64,000 nucleotides of DNA from Aquipseudomonas alcaligenes_A (GTDB lineage Bacteria; Pseudomonadota; Gammaproteobacteria; Pseudomonadales; Pseudomonadaceae). Location: assembly GCA_048595745.1 (NCBI GenBank), contig CP184361.1. One strand, written 5' to 3'. A model generated the notes under the pieces. That model was not told the origin of the DNA. It did no database searches and was given only the letters and a program-made list of their open reading frames with translations. Positions 55,001-63,658 of this stretch are shown here, one piece after another (position 1 is the stretch's first letter; each line of letters starts with the position of its first letter). The position numbers were made by a program, and so were the translations under genes.

Positions 55001-55556
55001 GGCGAATGCGGCTCTCGGTCTCACGGCGGCGCTCCTTGTACTTGGAGATGCCGGCGGCTTCCTCGATGAAATTCCGCAGATCCTCGGGCTTGGCCTCGAT
55101 CAGCTTGGAAATCATGCCCTGCTCGATGATCGAGTAGCTGCGCGGGCCGAGACCGGTGCCGAGGAAGATGTCGGTGATGTCGCGGCGGCGGCACTTGGTG
55201 CCGTTGAGGAAGTAGGTGTTCTGCCCGTCGCGGGTCACCCGGCGGCGGATGGAAATCTCGGCGAACGCCGCGTATTCGCCCACCAGCGAGTTGTCGCTGT
55301 TGTCGAAGATCAGCTCGATGGAGGCCTGGGTCACCGGTTTGCGGGTGTTGGAGCCGTTGAAGATGACGTCGGTCATCGACTCGCCGCGGAGGTTCTTCGC
55401 CGAACTCTCACCCATCACCCAGCGTACGGCGTCGATGATGTTGGATTTGCCGCAGCCGTTGGGGCCGACCACCGCCGCCATGTTGCTGGGGAAGCTGACC
55501 GTGGTGGGGTCGACGAAGGACTTGAAGCCCGCCAGCTTGATGCACTTCAGGCGCAT
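52068..55556 (-). CDS. smc: Chromosome segregation ATPase SMC
   Basis: A protein of 1162 aa from MRLKCIKLAGFKSF; an ATG three codons earlier (55565) is less well placed. The N-terminal head has Walker A GPNGCGKSN. Long coiled coils flank a hinge near residues 510-640. The C-terminal head has the LSGGEKALTALALVF signature and Walker B FCMLDEVDAPLD. It organises the chromosome together with ScpA/ScpB. The head motifs are intact and the length is normal. Confidence 0.95.
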   Translation of the reverse strand: MRLKCIKLAGFKSFVDPTTVSFPSNMAAVVGPNGCGKSNIIDAVRWVMGESSAKNLRGESMTDVIFNGSNTRKPVTQASIELIFDNSDNSLVGEYAAFAEISIRRRVTRDGQNTYFLNGTKCRRRDITDIFLGTGLGPRSYSIIEQGMISKLIEAKPEDLRNFIEEAAGISKYKERRRETESRIRRTQENLARLTDLREELERQLERLHRQAQAAEKYQEYKAEERQLKAQLAALRWQTLNLQVGSREQVIGDQEVAYEALVAEQRSADASIERLRDGHHELSERFNQVQARFYSVGGDIARVEQSIQHGQQRLRQLQDDLNEAERARLETESHLGHDRTLLATLAEELAMLEPEQELTSAAAEESAAALEEAESAMHGWQEQWDGFNQRSAEPRRQAEVQQSRIAQLEQSLERLAERQRRLADELAQLAADPEDAAILELAEQLAASELQLDELHAAEAGQAERLEQLRGELQQATQAQQQAQGELQRLNGRIASLEALQQAALNPGKGASEWLREHQLNNRPRLAEGLRVESGWELAVETVLGADLQAVLLDDFNHLSLGGFDQGELRLINPQTGSARIAGSLLDKVEASIDLAPWLGRVRPVESLDQALAQRLQLGDGESLISRDGYWVGRHFLRVRRASEAESGVLARGQELERLHAERDEREAALADLEDTLQRLQASQRQQEDAREQQRRLVQDEARRQGELKARLSAGQAKAEQLALRRRRLDEEQGEVAEQRELEQEQLGEARLVLQDALDAMATDTEQREQLLASRDQLRERLDRVRQEARQHKDHAHQLAVRLGSIRAQHESTRQALERLELQFERAIERREQLSLNLEEGAAPLEELRMKLEELLEKRMGVEDELKLARLALEDADRELRDAEKRRSQAEQQAQLLRGQLEQQRMDWQGLNVRRKALQDQLLEDGYDLHGVLATLPSDASEAAWDQQLEQLAGRIARLGAINLAAIDEYQQQSERKRYLDAQNADLVEALETLENVIRKIDKETRNRFKETFDQINAGLQALFPKVFGGGHAYLELTGEDLLDTGVAIMARPPGKKNSTIHLLSGGEKALTALALVFAIFKLNPAPFCMLDEVDAPLDDANVGRYARLVKEMSETVQFIYITHNKIAMEMADQLMGVTMHEPGCSRLVAVDVEEAMTLVEA

Positions 55557-55730
55557 GCCGGACACTCCGGACGGGAACTGCGCAAAACGGGGCTGTCCGC
55601 TGCCATAAAGTGCATGGAAATCCTTGAGATAAGGGGCGAAACGGGAAGTCGAGCGAGTGTATCACAGGGGTTTTCGCGGCCAAGAGCATGCCGCGCTATG
55701 CTGGGCGCCCCGACTCTGGCGAGGTGAGGA

Positions 55731-56345
55731 ATGCTCTCGGTAACACGCTGGCAAGCGCTCTGGCAGGAACTCGGCGGCACGGCCCCGGCCGGCAGTTTCG
55801 CCGAACTGAACGGCGCCTATGGCGCCGCAGACCGCCACTACCATGGCGCGGCGCACATCACCGCCTGCCTGGCTCACCTGAACCACTGGCGCCACCTGGC
55901 CGCAGACGCCGCACTGGTGGAAATGGCGCTGTGGACCCATGACCTGGTCTACGACACCCGCCGCCAGGACAACGAAGCGGCCAGCGCCGAGCGCGCCTGC
56001 CAGTGGCTGGCGGACGCCGGCCTCGGTGTGCACGCTGACGCCCTGCGCGAGATGATCCTCGCCACCCGCCATCAGCAGCCGCCGACGGACAGTGACGCGG
56101 CGCTGGTGGTGGATATCGATCTGTCGACCCTGGGCAGCACCACGCAGGTGTACGCCGGCTACGAAGCCGCCGTGCGCCGGGAATACGCCTGGGTGCCGGA
56201 ACCCCTGTTCCGCGCCGGTCGGGCCCGATTGCTGCGCCAGCTGCTGGCCATGCCGGTGCTATACCATCACGCGCCGCTGGCCGCACAGTGGGAAGCGCCG
56301 GCCCGGCGCAACCTGCAGGCTGCGCTGGCGGCGCTGGAAAGCTAG
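55731..56345 (+). CDS. Predicted HD-superfamily metal-dependent hydrolase
   Basis: A 204-aa protein behind GAGGTGAGGA. HD-domain ligands are visible: HYHGAAH (about residues 36-42), then ALWTHDLVYD with the HD pair, and VVDIDLSTLG. It belongs to the group of small HD proteins (COG4339-like) of unknown substrate. It is divergent from smc across 174 bp and its last 4 bp overlap the convergent lipoprotein gene. Confidence 0.8.
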   Translation: MLSVTRWQALWQELGGTAPAGSFAELNGAYGAADRHYHGAAHITACLAHLNHWRHLAADAALVEMALWTHDLVYDTRRQDNEAASAERACQWLADAGLGVHADALREMILATRHQQPPTDSDAALVVDIDLSTLGSTTQVYAGYEAAVRREYAWVPEPLFRAGRARLLRQLLAMPVLYHHAPLAAQWEAPARRNLQAALAALES

Positions 56346-56659
56346 TTGCTGAAGGTACGCCCGAGGCCGGCGGGCACGCCGCTGCTGTCGGTCGGCTGCC
56401 AGGGACCATTGGGCGTGCTGGACCAGGCCCAGCCGCGGTTCCAGCGATAATAGACGCGCTCGCGGTAGTACAGCTTGCTGCTGCCCTGAATCACGTACAC
56501 GCCCAGCGCCGGGTCCCAGTAGGCGTTGCCGCCGGGCGGCGGCGCGTAGCGCGGATGGCTCTGCTGGCGCACGGGCTCGTCCGGACCGGGAGCGATACCG
56601 GGCTGCAGGGTGCAGCCGCCGAGCACCAGCAGCGTCAGCACCAGCCATGCACGATTCAC
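56342..56659 (-). CDS. Small lipoprotein of unknown function coupled to ccmI
   Basis: A 105-aa lipoprotein; the lipobox VLGGC gives cysteine 16. The mature part is rich in Tyr, Trp and Pro (KLYYRERVYYRWNRGWAW), a pattern seen in YXWGxW-like envelope proteins. Its ATG overlaps the ccmI stop (ATGA), so it is translated as the last gene of the ccm operon. No role in haem handling is known to me. Its stop overlaps the HD gene on the other strand by 4 bp. Confidence 0.7.
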   Translation of the reverse strand: MNRAWLVLTLLVLGGCTLQPGIAPGPDEPVRQQSHPRYAPPPGGNAYWDPALGVYVIQGSSKLYYRERVYYRWNRGWAWSSTPNGPWQPTDSSGVPAGLGRTFSN

Positions 56660-57852
56660 TGGGCCTGCTCCGGGCTGTCGATCAACAGCGTCTGCGCATC
56701 ACGGGTGGAGCTGGCAATCGGCTGACCACGGCCGACCCACTCGCCCTGGGTGGCCACGCCGCTGCGCGAAATGCGCGCGACCAACTGTATTTCGGGGAAG
56801 CTGGACAGCTTGAGCTGCGCCATCATCGCGTCGGCATCGCTCAGCTCGAGCTGGGCCGGCAGGTCCGCCACCGTCAGGCGCTTGACCGCCAGCGGCATGG
56901 GCGGGCCGGAAGCCGCGCGGGCGAAGACGAACACCGCATCGCCTGGCTGCACCTTGGCCCTGACCTCGGGCGCCAGATCGACGCTGACGCGGATCACCGC
57001 CATGGACTTGTTGGCCACGGCCTCCGGCAGCGATTGCCCGGCTGCCTGCGCCTGCTCACGGGCCTGGGCGATGCCGCTCTCGATCGAGCTGCGCGACGGA
57101 TCATCCGCCGGCATCTGCGCCAGCAGACGCTGCCAGTAGCCCACGGCATCGGCAAAACGCTGGTCCTCGAAGGCGGCAATGCCGAGCAGACCCAGGCTGG
57201 TGACTTCGTTGGGGTCTTGACGCAGGGCCTCGTCGGTCAGCGCCTGGAGCTGCTCGCTCCACTGCTTGCCGCTGGCGAAGTACAGAGCCTGAGCCCACTG
57301 CCCCAGCAACTCGGGCTCGCGCCCGGCCACCCGAATGACCTGTTCAAAGGCCTTGGCCGCCTCGACCGCACGGCCCTCGCCCATGTACAGGCGTCCGAGG
57401 AAATACCAGGCCTCGGCCGAATCCGGGTTGTCTTTGACCGCCTGCTCCAGCCGGGCCGCCATCTGCTGCATCGACGGCTGCTCCTGCATGGCCGCCAGTT
57501 GCTGACTGGCTCCCCAGTGCCAATAAAGGCCGAACGCCGCACCTGGCACCGCCAGCGCCAGCAGCAGGGGCAGCGCCTTGCCCAGGCGCAGGCCGCGCCC
57601 CGGGCCCGCGCCCTCGGTATCGGCCAGCAGCTCGCGCGCCGCCTCGGCCTGGCCGGCGTCGAACTGCTCGACGGTCAGGGTGCCCGCCTCGCGCTGGGCA
57701 GTGAGCTCGGCCAGACGCTCCTGATACAGGGCAACGTTCAGCGCGGTGCGATCTTCCTCGGCCTGGGCGCGACGACCGCGCAGCACGGGAACCAGTAGAA
57801 AAGCCGTACCAACCAGCAAAAGCAGGCCGACGGCGAGCCAGAATTCGATCAT
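56656..57852 (-). CDS. ccmI: Cytochrome c maturation apocytochrome chaperone CcmI (CycH)
   Basis: A 398-aa protein with two membrane helices (about residues 4-22 and 96-114) around a cytoplasmic leucine-zipper-like loop. A periplasmic TPR domain (about 130-270, AWYFLGRLYMGEGRAVEAAKAF) and a C-terminal domain follow. It binds the C-terminus of apocytochromes and presents them to CcmF/CcmH. It overlaps ccmH by 1 bp (TGATG). Confidence 0.92.
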   Translation of the reverse strand: MIEFWLAVGLLLLVGTAFLLVPVLRGRRAQAEEDRTALNVALYQERLAELTAQREAGTLTVEQFDAGQAEAARELLADTEGAGPGRGLRLGKALPLLLALAVPGAAFGLYWHWGASQQLAAMQEQPSMQQMAARLEQAVKDNPDSAEAWYFLGRLYMGEGRAVEAAKAFEQVIRVAGREPELLGQWAQALYFASGKQWSEQLQALTDEALRQDPNEVTSLGLLGIAAFEDQRFADAVGYWQRLLAQMPADDPSRSSIESGIAQAREQAQAAGQSLPEAVANKSMAVIRVSVDLAPEVRAKVQPGDAVFVFARAASGPPMPLAVKRLTVADLPAQLELSDADAMMAQLKLSSFPEIQLVARISRSGVATQGEWVGRGQPIASSTRDAQTLLIDSPEQAQ

Positions 57853-58334
57853 CAGTCTTGGGTATCCCGGTTTTCTGTCAGCAGCGCGTCGAGGCGCTCA
57901 CGTTCGGCCTTGCTCAGGGCGACCTGCGCCGGCGCCTTCTCCACCTTGCGGCGACGCAGCACCAGCACGCAGAGCACGATGGCACCCACGCCCAGCAGGC
58001 CAAAGGGGCCGTACCAGAGCAGCCAGGTGCGACTGTCGAGCGGCGGCTTGTACATCACGAAATCGCCATAACGCATCACCAGGAAATCGACGATTTCCTT
58101 GTCGCTACGGCCATCGTCGAGCATGCGATAGATCTCGCGACGCAGGTCGGTGGCAATCGGTGCATTGGAGTCGGCGATGTTCTGGTTCTGGCACTTGGGG
58201 CAGCGCAGTTCCTCGGTGAGGCTACGGAAGCGCTCGCGCTCCACCTCGTCGCGAAACTCATAGGTATCGATGGCTGCACGGGCGACACCCACCAGGCTCA
58301 AGCCCAGCAGGCAGGCAATCAGCAGGCGCTTCAT
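57852..58334 (-). CDS. ccmH: Cytochrome c maturation thiol-reductase CcmH
   Basis: A protein of 160 aa starting at 58334 behind GGAGGACAAG. It has a signal peptide, then the redox motif LRCPKCQNQNIADSNAP with CPKC, a small three-helix bundle, and a C-terminal membrane helix (WYGPFGLLGVGAIVLCVLVL). It keeps the apocytochrome CxxCH cysteines reduced for haem attachment. It overlaps ccmG by 4 bp and ccmI by 1 bp. Confidence 0.94.
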   Translation of the reverse strand: MKRLLIACLLGLSLVGVARAAIDTYEFRDEVERERFRSLTEELRCPKCQNQNIADSNAPIATDLRREIYRMLDDGRSDKEIVDFLVMRYGDFVMYKPPLDSRTWLLWYGPFGLLGVGAIVLCVLVLRRRKVEKAPAQVALSKAERERLDALLTENRDTQD

Positions 58335-58864
58335 GGCTTGTCCTCCAGCAGTGCCTGGTAACGCGGCGCAAGTTCCTCGCGCCAGACACGCTCGTCGATA
58401 GCCCCCACGTACTTGTGGCGGATGATGCCCTGGGCATCGATCAGGAAGGTCTCGGGAGCGCCATAGACGCCCAGATTGATCCCCAGCGAGCCTTGCGGGT
58501 CGGCGATGTTGACCTGGTAAGGGTCGAGGTAGTCCTTGAGCCACTGCCGCGCCGCCACACTGTCATCCTTGTAATTGACGCCATAAATGACCACACCAGC
58601 CTTGGCCAGCTGATTGAGCATCTGGTGCTCGGCCTTGCAGGTCGGACACCAGGTGGCCCAGACGTTGACCAGGGCAGGCCCCTTGAGGTCCTTCTCGCTG
58701 ATCAGGCGCTGCTCATCCTTGAGATCGGGCAGACTGAAGGATGGCAAGGGCTTATCGATCAGTGCCGAAGGCAGCTCCTGCGGGTTGAGGAACAGGCCGC
58801 GGTAGAGGAACACCGCCATGCCGAGGAACAACGCCAGCGGCAGCAACAGAGCCAGACGCTTCAT
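58331..58864 (-). CDS. ccmG: Thiol:disulfide oxidoreductase CcmG (DsbE)
   Basis: A 177-aa membrane-anchored thioredoxin-like protein. The N-terminal helix is at about residues 5-25. The active site is WCPTC, and the later segment NYKDDSVAARQWLKDY matches the CcmG-specific region. It receives electrons from DsbD and reduces CcmH or the apocytochrome. It has 4-bp overlaps on both sides. Confidence 0.94.
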   Translation of the reverse strand: MKRLALLLPLALFLGMAVFLYRGLFLNPQELPSALIDKPLPSFSLPDLKDEQRLISEKDLKGPALVNVWATWCPTCKAEHQMLNQLAKAGVVIYGVNYKDDSVAARQWLKDYLDPYQVNIADPQGSLGINLGVYGAPETFLIDAQGIIRHKYVGAIDERVWREELAPRYQALLEDKP

Positions 58865-60849
58865 GCCGCAGCCTCCTTCATGCCCAGCACGTCACGCACA
58901 CGGGTACGCACCTTGACCCGGTAGCGCGGGTCGAAGGCCGCCAGCAGCCCACCCAGGCCCATCATCAGGCCGCCCAACCAGATCCAGCGTACATAGGGCT
59001 TGATATGCACGCGCACCGCCCACGCCCCGTTCTCCAGCGGCTCGCCGAGAGCGACGTACAGGTCACGGGTGAAGCCCGCGTCGATGCCCGCTTCGGTCAT
59101 CGGCATCTGCTGCACGGTGTAAAGACGCTTCTCCGGGTGCAACACAGCCACCTCCTCGCCGTTCTCCAGCACGCGCACGGTGCCCTTGTCCGACGTGAAG
59201 TTGGGGCCCTCGAAATGCTTCGCTCCCTCGAAGACGAACACGTAGCCGCCCAGTTCCAGCGATTCGCCCGGCGCCAGGCGCAGGTCGCGCTCGGCACTGC
59301 TGTGACTGACCAGCACCACGCCGATCGCGCATACGGCCATCCCTAGGTGCGCCATGTGCATGCCCCAGTAGCTGCGGGACAGACTGCGCATTCCCTTGAG
59401 CAGCCCCTTATGGCGGCACTTGTCGAGCAAGTCACGGACACTCGCGAGCAGCACCCAGAAGGCCAGCAGGAACACCGCCAGCACGCTCCAGTGGAAGTCA
59501 CCGAAGGCCCAGCTGGCAAGGAAGCCAAGCACCACTGAACCGATCAGCACCGGCGTGAGCATGCTCAGCAACCACTTAACCGGGGTGTCCTTCCAGCGCA
59601 CCATCACGCCGACTGCCATGACCAGCATGAGCAGCGCCATCAGCGGCACGAACAAGGCGTTGAAATACGGCGGGCCGACCGAGAGTTTGGCGCCCGTCAG
59701 CGCATCCAGAACCAGCGGGTAAAGGGTACCCAGCAGAATCATGGCGGCCGATACCACCAGGACCAGATTGTTGGCCAGCAGGAGCGTCTCGCGCGACCAC
59801 AGGGCGAACCCCACCTGACTCTTCACCACGGGAGCACGCACGGCGAACAGCGCCAGCGAGGTGCCGACCACAATCAGCAGGAAGATCAAAATGAACACGC
59901 CGCGCTCTGGGTCGTTGGCGAAAGCATGGACCGAGGTCAACACACCCGAGCGAACCAGGAAGGTTCCGAGCAGGCTCAGGGAGAAGGCGGCGATGGCCAG
60001 CAGCACCGTCCAGCTCTTGAACACACCACGCTTCTCGGTGACGGCCAGCGAGTGGATCAGCGCGGTGCCGACCAGCCAGGGCATGAACGAGGCGTTCTCC
60101 ACCGGGTCCCAGAACCACCAGCCACCCCAGCCCAGTTCGTAGTAGGCCCACCAGGAGCCGAGGGCGATACCGACGCCGAGGAAGGCCCAGGCAACGATGG
60201 TCCAGGGCCGCGACCAACGGGCCCAAGCGGCATCGAGTTTACCGCCGAGCAAGGCGGCGATGGCGAAGGCGAAGGCCACCGAGAAGCCGACGTAGCCCAT
60301 GTACAGCATCGGCGGGTGGACGATGAGGCCGAAGTCCTGCAGCAGCGGGTTGAGATCACGACCATCCGCCGGGCTGTTCGGCAACAGGCGCTCGAACGGG
60401 TTCGAGGTCACGATCATGAACAGCAGGAAGCCGATGCTGATCATGCCCATCACCGCCAGTACACGCGCCAGCATGACTTCCGGCAACTGCCGCGAAAAGA
60501 TCGCCACCGCGAAGGTCCAGCCGCCGAGGATCAGCGCCCACAGCAGCAGTGATCCCTCGTGAGCCCCCCATACGGCGCTGAACTTGTAATACCAGGGCAA
60601 GGCGCTGTTGGAGTTGTTGGCCACGTAGGCGACGGTGAAGTCGTCCACCATGAACGCCCAGGTCAGGCAGGCGAAGGAGATCGCCAGCATGGCAAACTGC
60701 CCCCAGGCCGCAGGCTGGGCCAGGCCCATCCACTGACGGTCGCCCAGCCAGGCACCTACCAGTGGCAGGGTCGACTGCACCACGGCCAGGCACAGGGCGA
60801 GAATCAGGGCCAGGTGGCCCAGTTCCGGAATCATCAAAGCGGCAGTCAT
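58861..60849 (-). CDS. ccmF: Cytochrome c haem lyase subunit CcmF
   Basis: A 662-aa polytopic membrane protein with about 15 helices. The tryptophan-rich WWD motif WGGWWFWDPVENASF is present, as are conserved histidines for haem b. It takes haem from holo-CcmE and, with CcmH/CcmI, attaches it to apocytochrome c. GAGGTCAAG precedes the ATG at 60849; a second Met at residue 6 is the start in some homologues. It overlaps ccmE and ccmG by 4 bp each. Confidence 0.95.
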   Translation of the reverse strand: MTAALMIPELGHLALILALCLAVVQSTLPLVGAWLGDRQWMGLAQPAAWGQFAMLAISFACLTWAFMVDDFTVAYVANNSNSALPWYYKFSAVWGAHEGSLLLWALILGGWTFAVAIFSRQLPEVMLARVLAVMGMISIGFLLFMIVTSNPFERLLPNSPADGRDLNPLLQDFGLIVHPPMLYMGYVGFSVAFAFAIAALLGGKLDAAWARWSRPWTIVAWAFLGVGIALGSWWAYYELGWGGWWFWDPVENASFMPWLVGTALIHSLAVTEKRGVFKSWTVLLAIAAFSLSLLGTFLVRSGVLTSVHAFANDPERGVFILIFLLIVVGTSLALFAVRAPVVKSQVGFALWSRETLLLANNLVLVVSAAMILLGTLYPLVLDALTGAKLSVGPPYFNALFVPLMALLMLVMAVGVMVRWKDTPVKWLLSMLTPVLIGSVVLGFLASWAFGDFHWSVLAVFLLAFWVLLASVRDLLDKCRHKGLLKGMRSLSRSYWGMHMAHLGMAVCAIGVVLVSHSSAERDLRLAPGESLELGGYVFVFEGAKHFEGPNFTSDKGTVRVLENGEEVAVLHPEKRLYTVQQMPMTEAGIDAGFTRDLYVALGEPLENGAWAVRVHIKPYVRWIWLGGLMMGLGGLLAAFDPRYRVKVRTRVRDVLGMKEAAA

Positions 60850-61301
60850 GGCTTGACCTCAGCATCGGCCGGCAGCTTGCCGCTCTCCTTGAGCGCCTTG
60901 GTCACTTCCGGCGGCATGTAGTTCTCGTCGTGCTTGGCCAAGACCTCGTCGGCTATCAGCACACCTTCGTCATTCAGCTTGCCGAGCGCGACGATGCCCT
61001 GCTCCTCACGGAACAGATCCGGCAGGATGCCGCGGTAACGGATGGTCACGTTCTTGGCAAAGTCAGTCACCACGAACTCGACGTCCAGCGAGTCAGCGGA
61101 GCGCTTGACCGAACCCTTGGCCACCATGCCGCCAGCGCGGATGCGGGTGTCCTTGGGCGCCTCACCATTGGCGATCTGGGTCGGGGTGTAGAACAGGTTG
61201 ATGTTCTCTTGCAACGCACTCAGGGCCAAGCCGACGGCGACGGCGACGCCGAGCACGATGGCCAGAACGATGTACAGGCGTTTCTTGCGGACCGCGTTCA
61301 C
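60846..61301 (-). CDS. ccmE: Haem chaperone CcmE
   Basis: A protein of 151 aa with a GTG start at 61301, supported by GGGAG and by alignment to the family start (NAVRKKRLY). It has one N-terminal membrane helix and a periplasmic OB fold. The haem-binding histidine lies in LAKHDENYMPPEV. It carries haem covalently from CcmABCD to CcmF. It overlaps ccmD by 4 bp (GTGA) and ccmF by 4 bp. Confidence 0.95.
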   Translation of the reverse strand: MNAVRKKRLYIVLAIVLGVAVAVGLALSALQENINLFYTPTQIANGEAPKDTRIRAGGMVAKGSVKRSADSLDVEFVVTDFAKNVTIRYRGILPDLFREEQGIVALGKLNDEGVLIADEVLAKHDENYMPPEVTKALKESGKLPADAEVKP

Positions 61302-61474
61302 TGTTGTTTCTCCCGGCGCAGACGGCGCGCCTCGTCTTGCAGATAACGTCGACGCGCGAGGATCGGCAGCACCACGTTCAACGCCAGTACCGCCAGGCTG
61401 ATGGCATAGGCCGACCACACGTAGGGGCCGTGATGGCCCATGGCGAGGAACTCGCCGAAGGACTCGAAACTCAT
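61298..61474 (-). CDS. ccmD: Small haem exporter subunit CcmD
   Basis: A 58-aa protein with one membrane helix (YVWSAYAISLAVLALNVVLPIL) and a basic C-terminal tail (RRRYLQDEARRLRREKQQ), as usual for CcmD. It helps release holo-CcmE from CcmABC. GGAGGG precedes the start, and 4-bp overlaps tie it to ccmC and ccmE. Confidence 0.93.
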   Translation of the reverse strand: MSFESFGEFLAMGHHGPYVWSAYAISLAVLALNVVLPILARRRYLQDEARRLRREKQQ

Positions 61475-62226
61475 GCCCTGCCCTCCACCAGTCGCGCAAC
61501 TTCGGCACGTGCCCAGCTGCTGCGGGCCTCGCGCTTGAGTACCTCGGTACGCATGCGGTACAGCAGCGTAGCGCCCAGGAAGCAGTAGAAGCCCAGCACG
61601 CAAAGCAGCAGCGGCAGCCACATCTCCATGCTCATGCTGGCCTTGCCGGTGACCTTGAAAGTGGCCGGCTGGTGCAGGGTGTTCCACCACTCCACCGAGT
61701 ACTGAATGATCGGAATGTTGACCGCGCCCACCAGCGCCAATACCGCACACGCCTTGGCCGCGCTGTCACGGTTGGAGATGGCGTTGCCCAGCGCGATGAC
61801 GCCGAAATAGAGGAACAGCAGAATCAGCATCGAAGTCAGCCGGGCGTCCCACACCCAGTAGGTGCCCCAGGTCGGCTTGCCCCAGATGGCCCCCGTGATC
61901 AGCGCCACGAAGCACAACCAGGCACCGATCGGTGCAGCCTGTTGCAAGGCCACATCGGCCAGTTTCATTTTCCACACCAGCCCCACCAGACCGGCTATCG
62001 CCATCATCAGATAGCAAGACTGGGCCAGGAACGCGGCCGGAACATGGATATAGATGATCCGATAGCTATTGCCCTGATACCTCTCCGGTGGTGCGAAGGC
62101 CAGCCCCCAGACGATACCGACAGCCAACAGCAACACGGCGGCGGCAGCCAGCCAGGGCAGCCAGCGACCGCTGCGCTCGTAGAACCACTTGGGCGAGCCC
62201 CATTGGTGAAACCAGGTCCAGTTCAT
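61471..62226 (-). CDS. ccmC: Haem transporter subunit CcmC
   Basis: A 251-aa protein with six membrane helices and the tryptophan-rich motif WGTYWVWDARLTSMLILLFLY that binds haem next to CcmE. Conserved histidines flank the motif (for example IHVPAAFLA and QYSVEWWNTLHQP). It passes haem to CcmE. It starts 59 bp after ccmB, the only sizeable gap in the operon, and overlaps ccmD by 4 bp. Confidence 0.95.
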   Translation of the reverse strand: MNWTWFHQWGSPKWFYERSGRWLPWLAAAAVLLLAVGIVWGLAFAPPERYQGNSYRIIYIHVPAAFLAQSCYLMMAIAGLVGLVWKMKLADVALQQAAPIGAWLCFVALITGAIWGKPTWGTYWVWDARLTSMLILLFLYFGVIALGNAISNRDSAAKACAVLALVGAVNIPIIQYSVEWWNTLHQPATFKVTGKASMSMEMWLPLLLCVLGFYCFLGATLLYRMRTEVLKREARSSWARAEVARLVEGRA

Positions 62227-62285
62227 CGCTCAACTCATCAGTCAACGCCACCGGACACAGTCCGGTCTGACGTCACGGTCCGTTC

Positions 62286-62957
62286 TTATTCGCCGATGCT
62301 GATCTTCAGCCCGGCGCCGATTGCAAAAGGTGTCAGGGTGACCGCCAAAGCGGTCAGGCTGGCCAGCCACAACAGGTGACCGGCTGCCGGCAATCCTTGC
62401 AGTGCCGCTTGCAATGCCCCGGTACCAAGAATCAGCACCGGGATGTACAGCGGCAGAATCAACAGCGCCAGCAGAAGGCCGCCGCGTTTGAGTCCGACAG
62501 TCAGCGCCGCACCGACGGCGCCAAGCAGGCTCAGCACCGGGGTGCCCAGCAGCAGCGAGCCGAGCAGCACCGGCAGGCAGCGGCCGGGCAAACCCAGCAT
62601 CAGCGCCAAGAGCGGCGCCAGCAGTACCAGCGCCAGGCCCGAGAAAAGCCAGTGTGCCAGTACCTTGGCCAGCACCAGAAGAGGCAGCGGGTGCGACGAA
62701 AGGACCCACTGTTCCAGCGAGCCATCCTCGAAATCACTGCGGAAAAGCCCGTCCAGCGAGAGCAACACGGCCAACAGCGCCGCCACCCAGATCAGCCCCG
62801 GCGACAAGGTCTGTAACAGATTGGTCTCGGGACCGACCGCCAGCGGGAACAGGGCGATGACGATGGCAAAGAACACCAGCGGGTTGGCCAGTTCGGCCGG
62901 TCGCCGGAACAGCAGACGCGACTCGCGAGCCAGCAGCAGGAGGAAAACGCTGTTCAT
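62286..62957 (-). CDS. ccmB: Haem exporter permease CcmB
   Basis: A 223-aa protein with six membrane helices. The motif-bearing segment LFRSDFEDGSLEQWVLSSHPL is the CcmB family signature that contacts the ATPase CcmA. It works with CcmA to release haem-loaded CcmE from CcmC. It overlaps ccmA by 4 bp. Confidence 0.94.
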   Translation of the reverse strand: MNSVFLLLLARESRLLFRRPAELANPLVFFAIVIALFPLAVGPETNLLQTLSPGLIWVAALLAVLLSLDGLFRSDFEDGSLEQWVLSSHPLPLLVLAKVLAHWLFSGLALVLLAPLLALMLGLPGRCLPVLLGSLLLGTPVLSLLGAVGAALTVGLKRGGLLLALLILPLYIPVLILGTGALQAALQGLPAAGHLLWLASLTALAVTLTPFAIGAGLKISIGE

Positions 62958-63589
62958 GCGCGGCGCTGCCCCAGATCGAGAACGCGATAGCCGGATGGAA
63001 CCTGCTGCAGCGTATGGTGAGTGGTGAGCACGACCAGTCCGCCACGCTCGCAGTGCTCGGCCAGGTGCGCTTCCAACTGCGCCACCCCCTGCTTGTCCAG
63101 TGCGGTGAAAGGCTCATCGAGGATCCACAGCGGCGGTGCATCCAGGTACAGCCTGGCGAGCGCGACGCGGCGCTGCTGGCCGGCCGACAGGGTATGACAG
63201 GGCACATCCTCGAAACCGCGCAGGCCGACCGCCGCAAGAGCCTGCCAGATCGCCTCACGGCTGGCCGGGCGGTGCAGCGCACAGAGCCAGGCAAGATTTT
63301 CCTCGGCAGTGAGCAGCCCTTTGATGCCGGCAGCGTGGCCGATCCACAGCAAGCGACTGCCCAACTCGCCACCCAGCTTCGCCAGCGGCCTGTCATTGAG
63401 CAGGACCTCTCCGGCCGTAGGCTGCATCAGCCCCGCCAGCAGGCGCAGCAGGCTGGTCTTGCCACTGCCATTAGGACCGGCCACCTGCAACAGGGTACCG
63501 CCGCCCAGGTCCAGCTCCAGCCCCTCGAACAACAGGCGCCAATCCCGCTCACAGGCGAGGGCAACGGCTTGGAGTCGCGGATTGGTCAC
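62954..63589 (-). CDS. ccmA: Haem exporter ATP-binding subunit CcmA
   Basis: A 211-aa ABC ATPase. Walker A is GPNGSGKTS, the signature is LSAGQQRRVALARL (LSAGQ form), Walker B is LWILDEPFTALD, and the H-loop is TTHH. It powers CcmABCD. It is the first gene of the ccm operon, with a probable promoter about 90 bp upstream. Confidence 0.95.
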   Translation of the reverse strand: MTNPRLQAVALACERDWRLLFEGLELDLGGGTLLQVAGPNGSGKTSLLRLLAGLMQPTAGEVLLNDRPLAKLGGELGSRLLWIGHAAGIKGLLTAEENLAWLCALHRPASREAIWQALAAVGLRGFEDVPCHTLSAGQQRRVALARLYLDAPPLWILDEPFTALDKQGVAQLEAHLAEHCERGGLVVLTTHHTLQQVPSGYRVLDLGQRRA

Positions 63590-63658
63590 TGTATGGCATC
63601 CCGGAGGGGTTCAAGTCGGAGGGGGGCTGGCCGCTATACTGGGGCAAGTTGACCGTAC

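Noticed and set aside
53166..55727. An 853-codon open frame on the plus strand opposite smc.
   Set aside because: smc is intact on the other strand with all its motifs. Long antisense frames are common in GC-rich genes, and the translation is low-complexity Gln/Leu/Ala with no domain.
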